From Bradyrhizobium sacchari (GTDB taxonomy: Bacteria > Pseudomonadota > Alphaproteobacteria > Rhizobiales > Xanthobacteraceae): a DNA stretch of 64,000 nt. Below the pieces are notes generated by a model that searched no databases, had not been told where the DNA came from, and saw only the letters and a program-made list of their open reading frames with translations. The stretch is from NCBI RefSeq assembly GCF_002068095.1, contig NZ_LWIG01000007.1, positions 314,820 to 378,819 of the forward strand, written 5' to 3'. This document shows, one piece after another, positions 27,122 to 36,239 of the stretch; position 1 is the stretch's first letter, and each line of letters begins with the position of its first letter. Position numbers and translations under genes: made by a program.

Positions 27122-27243
27122 GAACTGAGAGTTCCCGCCGCCGTTGGTTCCGGCTGGCTTCCATCCGAGCTGGCGGATCGGCCCCGGCCTATTTGCGTCG
27201 AAACCCCAGTCGGGGCCGACACCCCTCTCGCTTCGAGGCCACG

Positions 27244-27442
27244 ATGAAATGCACCACCTGTCGCCGATACCGGTTGTGTCTGCGAGAACCATCCTGATCG
27301 TCCCTGGGAAGGTCCGCAGGCCTGCAGCTGCGGTGGCGCCGGCGCGCCCTGCCCGGTCTGCAACGTCCCGGCCGATGGCGAGACATCGCGCATGCCCGAG
27401 GGCTTCCGGGTCGAGCTAGACCAGGATGGCTGGCGGCACTGA
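27244..27442 (+). pseudogene. small Cys-rich protein, frameshifted
   Basis: MKCTTC in one frame; after a shift near 27270 GCVCENHPDRPWEGPQA, CSCGGAGAPCPVCN and RMPEGFRVELDQDGW. Several CxC/CxxC pairs suggest a zinc-binding small protein. The break is in the first Cys pair region. Confidence 0.55.
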
Positions 27443-27597
27443 GCCACCGCCGTAAGTCGGACCGGCGACACCTGAGCTAGACTCCGGCATCGGCCAACGC
27501 CTCCGGGGCTATCTCTTCGCTAGCGGAACGGCGATAAATTTGCCGAGTTTTCCCGTTGGGCCCATGTTTGTGATGCGTGGGCCAGAAGGTGACTTGT

Positions 27598-27636
27598 GCC
27601 CCAGCTCACTTGTCCTTGGTGAGTTGGGGCTTTTTT
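27598..27636 (+). terminator. rho-independent terminator
   Basis: GCCCCAGCTCAC and GTGAGTTGGGGC pair over 12 bases (one G-U) around a 9-base loop and are followed by six T. It reads as a plus-strand terminator after the Cys-rich pseudogene. The remaining 27443-27898 holds no gene I can name. Confidence 0.8.
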
Positions 27637-27978
27637 CATTCGATCCCACGTCCCTGGGATTCGTTTGCCGCGTTGCCGCCAGCCAATAGTGTACAGTCAG
27701 TCCAAGTATCCTTGCGGATCCGGCCGCGTAGGAAATTATGCAACGGGAGCCCGGTTGCGGGCTGCGCCGAACGGCCTCAGCATCCGAGCCAGCCCCGGAA
27801 AAAGCTTGAGGCCGTTTTGCGTCTCCTCAAAAACCTGTGGCATGGCCATTGTCAAAGCTAGGCTGACTGGGATTTCAGTGCTCAGTCCGGGAATGAAAGT
27901 AAGCGCTGTTCAGCGGCCACCTACCCGATGACGGGGTGATCTGCGAGTCTGCGGTTCGGTTCGACCGTTAGGCTTAGA

Positions 27979-28407
27979 ATGGACACAGTGCATACTGCTA
28001 TCACGGAGCCGGTGCGACGGCTTGAGGTCTTCACCGGAGCCGGCCGTCGGCGGAAGTGGAGCGACGAGGACAAGGCGCGGATCGTCGCGGAGATCGTGGC
28101 GAGTGGCGACTCGGTGTGTTCCGTGGCTCGACGGCATGGATTGTCGCCGCAGCAGCTGTTTGGCTGGCGGCGTCAGTTGCGAGAAGCCGTTGGCGGTCAT
28201 TCCGAAGCGGACGAAGTGCAGTTTGTGCCGGCGGTGGTGGACGCCGTGGTGCCGGTGCCGACCGCTCACCGGGAGCGCAGAGCGGTGCGCAAGGCAGATA
28301 GCGGGATCATCGAGATCGAAGTCGACGGCATCACGATCCGGGCCGGTCGTGGTGCGGACACGGCGATGATTGCGTCGATCGTCCAGGCGCTGAAGGCGAG
28401 CCGGTGA
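27979..28407 (+). CDS. tnpA: IS66 TnpA (Orf1) helix-turn-helix protein
   Basis: 142 residues. The N-terminal helix-turn-helix RRRKWSDEDKARIVAEIVA ... VCSVARRHGLSPQQLFGWRR is that of IS66 Orf1. The C-terminus holds GIIEIEVDGITIRAG. Its stop overlaps the tnpB start by four bases (GTGA), so the two are translationally coupled. Needed together with TnpB for transposition; the exact role is not settled. Confidence 0.9.
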   Translation: MDTVHTAITEPVRRLEVFTGAGRRRKWSDEDKARIVAEIVASGDSVCSVARRHGLSPQQLFGWRRQLREAVGGHSEADEVQFVPAVVDAVVPVPTAHRERRAVRKADSGIIEIEVDGITIRAGRGADTAMIASIVQALKASR

Positions 28408-28760
28408 TCGGTCCGTCGGGTGCGGTCCGGGTGATGGTGGCGACCAAACCGGTAGACTTCCGCAAGGGAATGGAGGGGCTTGCGACCCTGGTGCGCGAGA
28501 GCATGGGGGCTGACCCATTCTCGGGAGCTGTCTATGTGTTCAGGGCCAAGCGGGCGGATCGGATCAAGCTGGTGTTCTGGGACGGAACGGGTTTGTGTCT
28601 GTTCGCCAAGAGGCTCGAGGATGGAATCTTCCGCTGGCCGAAGATCGAGGACGGTGTGATGCGTCTGTCGGCGGCGCAATTGTCGGCGCTGCTGGAGGGG
28701 CTCGACTGGCGGCTTGTGCATGAAGCACGGGAGACGCCGGCGCCAACACAAGCGGGATAG
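28404..28760 (+). CDS. tnpB: IS66 TnpB (Orf2)
   Basis: 118 residues. Complete Orf2 pattern: VMVATKPVDFRKGMEGLATL, GAVYVFRAKRADRIKLVFWD, GLCLFAKRLEDGIFRWP, RLSAAQLSALLEGLDW. It starts with GTG inside the end of tnpA. Unrelated to the RNA-guided TnpB nucleases of IS200/IS605 despite the name. Confidence 0.9.
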   Translation: MIGPSGAVRVMVATKPVDFRKGMEGLATLVRESMGADPFSGAVYVFRAKRADRIKLVFWDGTGLCLFAKRLEDGIFRWPKIEDGVMRLSAAQLSALLEGLDWRLVHEARETPAPTQAG

Positions 28761-28834
28761 TTGTTGGCGGCGCTGCGGCGAAGTGAATCAGGAGCGTCGG
28801 ACGCGTCGCCAGATGGCGGCGAATATGCTCTGAA

Positions 28835-30361
28835 TTGGGTGTGAGCGAGGCCCTGCCTGACGATCCCGAGACGCTGAAAGCGATGCTGCTTGCCGAACGT
28901 TGCGAGAGCGAACGGCTGCGTCAGATCATCAAGGAATTGCAGCGGCATCGATTTGGCCGGCGGGCAGAGACGCTGCCTGAAGATCAAATGCTGCTGGGCC
29001 TCGAAGACGTCGAGCAGGTCGCAGCGTACAGCGAGACGGCACAGGACGTGAGCACGCCTGAAGGCCGTGAGGCGCGGGCTCGCAAGCGCCGCGGCAACCG
29101 TGGTGCCTTGCCGACGCACCTGCCGCGGATCGAGGTCGTCGTCGACATCGAGGACAAGACCTGTCCCTGCTGCCAGGGCGAGTTGCACCGGATCGGCGAG
29201 GATCGAAGCGAGCGGCTGGACCTGGTCCCAGCGCAGTTCCGGATCCTCGTGACCCGGCGTCCCAAATACGCCTGCCGGGCTTGCGAGGACGGCATCATGC
29301 AGGCGCCGGCCCCCGCCCGGCTGATCGAGGGCGGACTGCCGACTGAAGCCACCGTCGCCCAGGTCCTGGTCTCCAAATATGCCGATCACCTGCCGCTCTA
29401 CCGGCAGGCCCAGATTTACGCTCGCCAGGGCATTGAGCTCGATCGTTCGACGCTGGCGGACTGGGTGGGGCAGGCAGCCTTCCACCTGCGTCCGTTGCAT
29501 GAACGCGTCCTTGGCAAGCTCAGGCAACGGCCAAAGCTGTTCGCCGACGAGACGACGATGCCGGTGCTCGATCCCGGCCGCGGGCGCACCAAGACCGGTC
29601 AGCTCTGGGCCTATGCGGCGGACGACCGGCCATGGGGCGGCGCTGATCCGCCGTGCGTCGCCTATGTCTATGCGCCGGATCGCAAAGCCGACCGACCGAT
29701 CGCCCATCTTGCAGGCTTCAAGGGGATCCTGCAGGTCGATGGCTATGCCGGCTATGGCAAGCTCGCCGAGCGTGGCGAGGTTCAGCTCGCATTCTGTTGG
29801 TCGCATATGCGGCGTAACTTCTACGAACTTGCCACACCCGGTCCCGCGCCCATCGCAAACGAGGCGCTTCAGCACATCGCCGAGTTCTACGCGATCGAGA
29901 AGGACATCCGTGGCCGCAGCGCCGAGGAGCGCCGCCTCGTCCGGCAGCAGAAGAGCCGGCCGCTGGCAGAAGCCTTCGAACGGTGGCTCCGCGCGAAGCT
30001 CGCGCTGATCAGCCAAAAGGGCAAGTTGGCCGACGCCATCCGCTATGCGCTCTCACGCTGGGAGGGCCTGACGCGCTTCATCAATGATGGCCGTGTCGAG
30101 CTCGACAACAACGCCGTCGAGCGCTCGATCCGTCCGATCACGCTGAACCGGAAGAATGCGCTGTTCGCAGGTTCCGACGGCGGCGCCGAGCATTGGGCCA
30201 TCATCGCCTCCCTGGTCGAAACCTGTAAGCTGAACGACGTCGATCCACTCGCTTATCTGACCGACGCCCTCACCAGGATCGTCAACGGCCATCCAAACAG
30301 CGACATCGATCAGCTGCTTCCGTGGGCCTATTGCCGTCACGACCTCAAAGCCGTGGCCTGA
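28835..30361 (+). CDS. tnpC: IS66 TnpC transposase
   Basis: 508 residues (TTG start; GTG 28841 is an alternative). Order of domains: N-terminal coiled coil/leucine zipper (ERLRQIIKELQRHRFGRR), zinc-finger segment CPCCQGEL and YACRACEDG, and the DDE catalytic domain with LFADETTMPVLD, LQVDGYAGYG and the final Glu in NNAVERSIRPITL, then the C-terminal IS66 domain. The catalytic triad is complete. The large antisense frame at 28532-30016 is a shadow. Confidence 0.93.
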   Translation: MGVSEALPDDPETLKAMLLAERCESERLRQIIKELQRHRFGRRAETLPEDQMLLGLEDVEQVAAYSETAQDVSTPEGREARARKRRGNRGALPTHLPRIEVVVDIEDKTCPCCQGELHRIGEDRSERLDLVPAQFRILVTRRPKYACRACEDGIMQAPAPARLIEGGLPTEATVAQVLVSKYADHLPLYRQAQIYARQGIELDRSTLADWVGQAAFHLRPLHERVLGKLRQRPKLFADETTMPVLDPGRGRTKTGQLWAYAADDRPWGGADPPCVAYVYAPDRKADRPIAHLAGFKGILQVDGYAGYGKLAERGEVQLAFCWSHMRRNFYELATPGPAPIANEALQHIAEFYAIEKDIRGRSAEERRLVRQQKSRPLAEAFERWLRAKLALISQKGKLADAIRYALSRWEGLTRFINDGRVELDNNAVERSIRPITLNRKNALFAGSDGGAEHWAIIASLVETCKLNDVDPLAYLTDALTRIVNGHPNSDIDQLLPWAYCRHDLKAVA

Positions 30362-30380
30362 GAACGACGCTTACGAATGA

Positions 30381-30418
30381 AACGCTGCCGGGACTTTTAT
30401 TTCGAGCCCGGCAGCGTT
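30381..30418. other. 12-bp perfect hairpin beside the IS66 copy
   Basis: AACGCTGCCGGG and CCCGGCAGCGTT face each other around a 14-base loop. The left arm includes the last two bases of the target duplication, so IS66 inserted right at the foot of a pre-existing hairpin. There is no T-run, so a terminator is doubtful. Confidence 0.55.
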
Positions 30419-30500
30419 CGAACCGTCGTGCGCCTTCCGCTGATTGATAATTGCCAGATCTTCCCCGCGGGTAAGAAATCCTCAATCTTGAAATGCATTA

Positions 30501-30926
30501 TTGAAGTTTATGAAAGCAGAAGGGTCGCGCGTCAGACGCCATTCGATTTTCAATCAACACCACCGACAGTTTCTCGATCGACTACGTGACCTTGAGTGGG
30601 TGGCGAACTCCAAGTTGGAAGACAGACCCAAAACAAAGCTCACCCTCATTCGCAACGGATGGATGGAGAGGCGGTCGTCAGAAACCGGTATCGAGTATCG
30701 CCCTCGCGGCGGTGCTCCGCAAATACGACGCAAAATCCTGGTGCGCGGCGGCACCTTCGAGGCGGTGGAGGGCAAGGCGCGCGACCGCAACATCGTGATC
30801 GAATTCAAGGACTACGAAACCGCGCTCGCCTGCTAATACACCAAGGCGAGGGCGCTGCGCGCGGGCGCCGTGGACATCGATATTATTGTGATCGAAGGCT
30901 ACGACGGCCCGCAGCCCACGGATTGA
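30501..30926 (+). pseudogene. DUF1330-type remnant joined to another coding piece
   Basis: The first ~60 codons (FNQHHRQFLDRLRDLEWVAN ... LTLIRNGWMERRS) and the second part (ILVRGGTFEAVEGKARD, RNIVIEFKDYETALAC, then a TAA, then GAVDIDIIVIEGYDG) come from different proteins. The second part is the C-terminal half of a DUF1330 protein with an internal stop at 30834-30836. Confidence 0.5.
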
Positions 30927-31002
30927 GCCCCGCTTTGGCGGCGCGCACCACGCAGCTGAGTTTTGCCTCGTTGGTCGTTCGCACCGCCGAATGTCTCCTT
31001 CT

Positions 31003-32490
31003 GGCCGATTTTGTTGCAAAAGTCGGCTGTAGCCGACGGATGCCTGTCGGCCATTCGGTAAGGCCGACCGGCTTTGATCCGCCGACCTAACGCTCTCGAC
31101 GCAACTCCTACGCTACGCAATGCAGAAAGCATGAGCGGGTGGTGGTCGCGCAACGAACGACGCGAGGCGCCTTAGATTTTGAGCGATGGCAGCCAGAACA
31201 AACTCGTCCTGGGCGCCTCGTGGGCCACGAAGCCGAAGCCGACCAAGCCTCAGGATGCGCTTCAAGTGTGCAAACTGCATCTCGATCTTCTTGCGCTGAC
31301 GTCGCGACGTCTCGAAGCCCTCGGTGCCAGCGAACGACCGGGCGACGTCCCGGGCGTGCTCATGTATGTCGCGCGGGATCTTGCGCGATGGTTCTTTTGG
31401 ACAGCACTGCGGTTTAAGCGGGCATGCGTCGCAGTCGCGCTTGCTCGCACGATACAGAAGCGTTTTGCCCTCGTGCACGGTGCTCCGCTCGTCCCGAGCC
31501 GCTTTCCGCCCGGGCAGTGGTAGACGTCGCTGGTCGGATCATATCGAAAGTCACTGCGTGAGAAGGTGCCGTCATCTCGCTTCGACTTGTCGAACACGGG
31601 GATATGTGGCGCGATGCCCTTCTCCTCGACTAGCCAGTTCAGCATCGGAGCAGCCCCGTAAGCGGTATTCCCGGCAAGCCGCTCCGGCTGGAGACCAAAG
31701 CGCTCCTCTGTTCGTTCGATCATTGTGCTCGCCGCTCCGACCTCGGCCTGGCGAATGGAGCGGGGCGCCTCAACATCAACGATGGCGCCGAACTTCACGT
31801 CGTGATAATTGTCGGAGTATGCGAAGAATGCTGGTCCCTTGTGAGCTCCGGTCCACTGGGCCGCGGAATCGGACAGCGAGATGAACTTCGGGACAACGTC
31901 GCTGGCCGCGCCCCATGCCGTATCGTCGAGGGTTGCCAGATACTCCTTCACCGCGCGGCTTGACGTCGCCGGATCGCAAACCTTCGCCACCAACCAGACC
32001 GGCCACAATGCACGCCTCGACGATATGTTCGAATACGCGACGAACGACATCTCCCTCGCGGAAGCGCTCATTGCGGGCCCGCGAGAAAGTCGAATGATCC
32101 GGGATGGCATCCTCGATACCGAGCTTGCAGAACCACCGATAGGCGAGGTTCACCTGCACTTCACGGCAGAGCAGCCGCTCCGAGCGGATCGCGAAGACAT
32201 ACCCCACGATCAGCATCCGGATCATCAGCTCCGGATCGATCGACGGGCGACCAATGGACGAATAATGAGGAGCTAGTTCGCTGCGAAGCCAAGACAGATC
32301 GAGAGCAGTGTCGATCTTCCGCACCAGATGATCTTCGGGAACCGCGTGGCTGAGATGAAACTCTTAGAACAGTTGACCTTGGTCACTCTTCAGACGGCCC
32401 ATCATGGATCGACCTCGTCGCGATTCGCGTCAACACAACGGAATCACGCCTGCCGGCTCGTCTCAACTGACTTTTGCAACAAAATCGGCC
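31003..32490 (-). mobile_element. IS1182-like element, decayed
   Basis: 1488 bp. Perfect 22-bp inverted repeats lie at 31003-31024 and 32469-32490. One transposase gene on the minus strand, broken by a stop codon and two frameshifts. No target duplication could be identified. The element cannot move by itself. Confidence 0.8.
31113..32405 (-). pseudogene. IS1182-like transposase, nonsense and frameshifts
   Basis: From ATG 32405: MMGRLKSDQGQLF, TAA at 32364-32366, then HAVPEDHLVRKIDTALDLSW ... SIDPELMIRMLIVGYVFA ... IPDHSTFSRARNERF; a shift near 31980 into YLATLDDTAWGAAS ... FFAYSDNYHDVKFGAIVD ... LAGNTAYGAAPMLNWLVE; another near 31490 into CDACPLKPQCCPKEPSRK ... RRQRKKIEMQFAHLKRIL. This is the whole length of an IS1182-type DDE transposase in three frames. 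Confidence 0.85.
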
Positions 32491-32501
32491 CTTAGCGGTC
32501 C

Positions 32502-32918
32502 TCAGTCTTCAACGCCGTGATGTCTGCTTTCAGGGGTGGAACAGACTGGCGCTGGGTTTATGAAGGCTCCGCCCCGGCAGGAACTGGACGGGCCCTGCTG
32601 TGTCGGACGGCAACTCAGTGTCGTGATTTTCCCGTCATCATTAAAGGCTAAGACTGCCTGCACTACGTTTTCCCCGCTGATGAACGAGATTATTGCGCCA
32701 CCGTGCGAGGGCTGAAGATTGTCCAGCTCCGCAGCTGGGTGTCTCTGCAGATGGATAGCCCAGTAATCTCGCAGGTTTTCTCTGCCGGAGATCGCCAATT
32801 GGTCACAATCGCAGTAGACCACGGCATCTTCGGCGTACATTTCGAGTATCGCTTCGACATCGCCTGCACGGTAAGCATCAAGCCAGTCGACGGCAGCGGC
32901 CAGCGGGTCAAAAGCCAT
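32502..32918 (-). CDS. SnoaL-like / NTF2-family protein
   Basis: 138 residues from ATG 32918 (AAGG 10 bases upstream). FDPLAAAVDWLDAYRAGDVE, AILEMYAEDAVVYCDCDQ, ISGRENLRDYWAIHL and VQAVLAFNDDGKITTLSC follow the NTF2-like cone fold. The last ~35 residues do not match the family, so the C-terminus may have been replaced near the IS1182 element 12 bases downstream. Ligand or reaction unknown. Confidence 0.65.
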   Translation of the reverse strand: MAFDPLAAAVDWLDAYRAGDVEAILEMYAEDAVVYCDCDQLAISGRENLRDYWAIHLQRHPAAELDNLQPSHGGAIISFISGENVVQAVLAFNDDGKITTLSCRPTQQGPSSSCRGGAFINPAPVCSTPESRHHGVED

Positions 32919-33261
32919 ACAAGCACCTTCATTCCAGAAGCAGAGATTTGGCCGGGGGCCCGGCTGTGTCTTCGCCAATCGATCCGGAATTTTTTGACGC
33001 TCGCTCGCCTAAACCAATATGCCGAGTGCCATAGGGCGGATACTTATCCGCTGGCCCGTGATGCTGGCCCATTCGGAAACCCGCATGGGCGGTCCCGGAT
33101 TCGAATAAGGCTCGGTTCTTAGACCCTGTGTCTAAAAGTCCAGTGTGCACCGGCAAACTGGTAATAGCCTCGAACCTAGACATTTGCCGCGCCGAGGGAG
33201 CCGATGCTATCGCAGCAATCGAACACTCTCTGGAGATGCTGAAGGCGCGAGTACTTTCTGC
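32919..33261. other. gap with no convincing gene
   Basis: A plus-strand frame at 33128 (MSKSPVCTGKLVIASN ... SLEMLKARVL) is possible for about 50 codons but then runs antisense through a real gene. A short inverted repeat TTAGAC/GTCTAA lies at 33119-33135. Confidence 0.4.
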
Positions 33262-33477
33262 TCAACGTTCTAGATTGAACTCTTGCGAACCGCGTTCGGG
33301 TCCATCTGAGCCAACCAGGATTTCGTATGCTCGCTCTGCCTGCTCCCGTGTCAAATTGGCTATCCAGTCGGTGCCCAGGAGCGCTGGGCCTTTCCGCTCT
33401 CGGTCGTAAACCATCCAACCAACGCGGCCCATCCGCACGACAAATCTGCCCGACGCCGGACTCATCGCACTTGCCAT
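33262..33477 (-). CDS. small conserved protein, paralogue of 26612-26800
   Basis: 71 residues: GRFVVRMGRVGWMVYDRERK, GPALLGTDWIANLTREQAE, RAYEILVGSDG plus a longer tail than the 26.6-kb copy. ATG 33477 aligns with the start of that copy. Unknown function. Confidence 0.55.
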   Translation of the reverse strand: MASAMSPASGRFVVRMGRVGWMVYDRERKGPALLGTDWIANLTREQAERAYEILVGSDGPERGSQEFNLER

Positions 33478-33690
33478 ACAACAGCCCCCATCACTTCCTG
33501 CGTCTGCCAAATACGCCGTCGTCGACTATTCCCCGCATTTGCCTATGTGAATCGCCACAACATTCGAGCGCCAAACAGATATTCCTGGCGGGAACAGTGC
33601 GAAAGCGGACAGAGCACCCGTCGGTCCGATAGTAGCCTCACCTCCGCTTGGTGCAACCGACCAAGCACCTCCAGTCGCGGCCCCGGCCTA
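33262..33690. repeat. right arm of a diverged inverted duplication
   Basis: Reverse-complement counterpart of 26424-26800; the shared upstream blocks are at 33540-33552, 33595-33606 and 33643-33660. The IS66 and IS1182 copies lie between the two arms. The stretch 33691-34060 after it holds no gene I can support. Confidence 0.6.
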
Positions 33691-34060
33691 CTGTCCTTCA
33701 GCAGCATGTCCCTGCCTGGCCGGGGCCGTTGTCCGCTTTCCGATGCATACTGGCGTCACGACAGTCCCGCCTCCGAGTTGACGGGGTTCGAGGATGTGCT
33801 GCCGCAGCGCTGCAGCATAGGGGGAGCAGCTCGACGCCGCTTTCATCGCGCTTGGTTTCAATCAATCGAGCTTTGCCCGTGGCATTGCAACACCGCTAGC
33901 CAAGTTCTGACACACACACGGGGCCGTCATCGATTCCAGTTCTACCTCTTTTGAGGCGCTTACAGGACGCGGTCATCGCCGCTACCTTGGCAGATTGCGG
34001 GGTTAATACCTTCAAGCCCTGGAAGACGGCTCTCGGCGCTCACTCTTTTGGAGTGCTACG

Positions 34061-34312
34061 GTGGCGCGATATTTCTTCGACGTCAGGAACGGGTGGGACT
34101 TCTACCCCGATGAGCAAGGCGTGGAATTGCCTTCGCAAGCAGATGCTGAGGCAGAGGCTCTAGACACCCTGGCGAAATTGGCGCGCGATTTTGCGGACAA
34201 AGCTCCAGGACAAGCGCTCCGGCCAGATGTTGCCATCGAGGTCAGAACAGCGTCAGGACCGGTCTTTCAGGCTGCGTTGCTCTTCGCGGCTAATAGAACC
34301 ACGTTGCAATGA
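34061..34312 (+). CDS. DUF6894 family protein
   Basis: 83 residues: ARYFFDVRNGWDFYPDEQGV, ELPSQADAEAEALDTLAKLA and a final strand EVRTASGPVFQAALLF. This is the complete DUF6894 pattern, a small protein very common in rhizobia. Unknown function. Confidence 0.75.
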   Translation: MARYFFDVRNGWDFYPDEQGVELPSQADAEAEALDTLAKLARDFADKAPGQALRPDVAIEVRTASGPVFQAALLFAANRTTLQ

Positions 34313-34456
34313 TGCGCTTGGACCGCCCACTGGCACCAGCGGTGCGACCGCAATCGGGCCGGCGGCGCTTTCCTTGCCGTCTGTTTCATCATGGGCTCGC
34401 ACCTGCTAGAGCACCACCCCAGTGATTGCGGCCCGCCCGGAGCTTAGCAGCTCTGA

Positions 34457-34699
34457 CTAAGAACGCGTTTTGAGTAAGTCAACGTAGCGCGCGTGCAATG
34501 TCACGAAGCGCTTGGTTCCGTCGAGGAGCACCTTGACCTGAGTCGCGGTCGCCCCTTGGCCAACAACGATACCGATCCGACCACTCAGGCGCGGCCCGGC
34601 CGAAGCAGCAACAACGATCCTGCGACCACTCATCAGCTCTTCTTTAATGACCAATAGGTCCGCGGACTTCGGCAGGTTACGGTTGGTGCTCCGGGGCAT
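34457..34699 (-). CDS. small KOW-like/SH3-type protein
   Basis: 80 residues from ATG 34699 (GGAAGAGG just upstream). ADLLVIKEELMSGRRIVV, GPRLSGRIGIVVGQGAT, VKVLLDGTKRFVTLHARYV: a small beta-barrel of KOW type (GxxGxVxxxG-like GRIGIVVGQG). Possibly RNA- or protein-binding. Not linked to a neighbouring gene. Confidence 0.6.
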   Translation of the reverse strand: MPRSTNRNLPKSADLLVIKEELMSGRRIVVAASAGPRLSGRIGIVVGQGATATQVKVLLDGTKRFVTLHARYVDLLKTRS

Positions 34700-34964
34700 G
34701 GCCTCTTCCCTACCGCCATCTATGAACGTTGGACACGCGATTGACGGTGCACGCCTGGCTCGCGACCGCAAAGAGGCCGACAGAAGCCATCCCCAACATA
34801 TGCCGGCGCGCTGCCGTTGCGCCACAGCTTCTGTTGCGGTGTGATTCGGCGCAAATTGAAGTGGGGATCTTGACGAACCAGATGCTACCCGACCGTCTCG
34901 GCATAATCCATGATGTTGATAGCGGACTCGCGATCTGATCCCATCTGGGACGGAGACGAATCAC

Positions 34965-35180
34965 ATGCGCGAGCAACAAGCAACCTTTGAGGCGACGTTT
35001 TTTGATCGGCCTCCCAATTGCGAAGATTGCCACATCGTCACGGCCCTTAGATCCGTTATCCACGACTCTCGCGATGGTCGCCGGGTCTCTGTGTACGAGT
35101 GCTCAAACCGTGGCCGACTGGCTTGGAAGGATGACGCGACAGGGATTTCCGGCGAGCTCGGTGGTGCGCAAAGGAGATAA
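34965..35180 (+). CDS. small zinc-ribbon-like protein with a lost Cys
   Basis: 71 residues; GGAG 8-11 bases upstream. NCEDCHIVTALRSVIHDSRD and SVYECSNRGRLAW: the first CxxC is intact but the second reads C-S-N-R where a zinc ribbon needs C-x-x-C, so metal binding is probably impaired. Unknown function. Confidence 0.5.
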   Translation: MREQQATFEATFFDRPPNCEDCHIVTALRSVIHDSRDGRRVSVYECSNRGRLAWKDDATGISGELGGAQRR

Positions 35181-35187
35181 GCATCTG

Positions 35188-35346
35188 GTGTGGCCCTTAC
35201 GCCTGTCGCGGACTGTATCTGCTGAGCGTCGGCAAAAGCCATTGAGTTATCAAGCCGCCGAGCTGCGCGCAAAAGAGCTCCAGACGATGGCTTTTTTCCT
35301 GATCGTCGCCTACTTCGCCATTCTTGCTCATGCTTTGTTCAGTTGA
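35188..35346 (+). CDS. 52-residue membrane protein
   Basis: GTG 35188 follows AAAGGAG by 11 bases. Basic N-terminus (LRLSRTVSAERRQK), amphipathic helix (SYQAAELRAKELQT), then one C-terminal membrane helix AFFLIVAYFAILAHALF. It overlaps no other gene. Function unknown. Confidence 0.4.
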   Translation: MWPLRLSRTVSAERRQKPLSYQAAELRAKELQTMAFFLIVAYFAILAHALFS

Positions 35347-35700
35347 GGCAAGGCGCTGACGCCCTCTCCCATCCTGGTGTTCGCGCCACTACGGTCGTTA
35401 GCTGTAGGGCAACGACCCCGCGGCTATGCAGCTTCACGGGCGCAGCCGTATCGCCCTACTTGGTGCGCACTGTGTTGGCTCCGGCTCCTGTCAGCGCATC
35501 AGCCATTTTCTGCGGATCGTCGCCATGAAAAACCAACCGACACCTCAATCACGCCCTCCAGCTTCTGTCTTCCATCCTGTTCTGGGGCGACCTTGGCGTC
35601 CGCACCCGCCGCGCGTGCTCCGGCCGAGTTCGCGCCGCCCGCTGGCTGAATGAAGACGTCGCCGCGCGCCACACCGCATTCCTGAAGACATGCTCCACGG

Positions 35701-36063
35701 CTAGTTCGGCTTCACGGCGGGTCGCAAAATCTCCGATAATCGTGCTTTCCAAGATAGCCTCCGCGGCAAGGGTCGAGAGGCGGACAACCGGCCGGCGACG
35801 TTGAAGGTTCCTAGCACGAGCGCCGCGGCAAAGTCTGTGGTCCGCGCCTCTCCTACGGACAGCACCCGCGACGCGCTCGCGCCGAGCAGGAGAAACAGCG
35901 CGCGCTCCGCCTGGTACCTCGCGGCAGCGCGGCTGCACTCCGAGCCGGACATCACGACGTCGCCTCCAGCTGTGCAGACGGCCCACTTCCTTCTACCGCG
36001 TCCGCGCCGCTTCAATACGAAATCGAATCCCGCATAGTTCTCTTCGCCGGTTCGAGTGTTCAT
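35701..36063 (-). CDS. hypothetical protein, third gene of a small operon
   Basis: 120 residues. YAGFDFVLKRRGRGRRKWAV, CTAGGDVVMSGSECSRAAAR and YQAERALFLLLG are typical of a Bradyrhizobium small-protein family. The last ~40 residues are less protein-like, so the natural stop may have been lost. It overlaps the preceding gene by ATGA. Confidence 0.55.
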   Translation of the reverse strand: MNTRTGEENYAGFDFVLKRRGRGRRKWAVCTAGGDVVMSGSECSRAAARYQAERALFLLLGASASRVLSVGEARTTDFAAALVLGTFNVAGRLSASRPLPRRLSWKARLSEILRPAVKPN

Positions 36064-36239
36064 GCCGCGATCCGTCCCGGTAAGCTGCCTTGGAGCTGGT
36101 CCAAGAGCCGCTGCTCGCGCTCGATTCGGCTCAGGTAGAGTTCGCGCTCCTTCTCGGTTTTCGCGCTGGCAAGCAGCAGCCGATAGTGGGCGATGACCTT
36201 CTCGCTGCCGCGGATCAGCAGGTCCTTGACGTCGGTCAT
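36060..36239 (-). CDS. 59-residue helical protein
   Basis: MTDVKDLLIRGSEKVIAHYR, LLLASAKTEKERELYLSRIE, REQRLLDQL. Two amphipathic helices with coiled-coil character. ATGA overlaps on both sides link it to the genes before and after. Very similar in layout to the upstream gene. Confidence 0.6.
   Translation of the reverse strand: MTDVKDLLIRGSEKVIAHYRLLLASAKTEKERELYLSRIEREQRLLDQLQGSLPGRIAA

Larger units (their letters stand above)
27899..30374 (+). mobile_element. IS66-family insertion sequence, complete
   Basis: 2476 bp. Ends are GTAAGCGCTGTTC (27899) and the reverse complement of GTAAGCGTCGTT at 30374. The 8-bp GAATGAAA is duplicated at 27891-27898 and 30375-30382, an intact target-site duplication of IS66 length. 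All three genes tnpA, tnpB and tnpC are open, so the copy is recent and may be active. Confidence 0.92.

Noticed and set aside
28404..28760. RNA-guided TnpB nuclease
   Set aside because: The protein is the 118-residue IS66 Orf2, unrelated to the OMEGA TnpB nucleases.
28532..30016. 494-residue minus-strand frame
   Set aside because: Antisense of tnpC; the plus strand carries clear IS66 domains.
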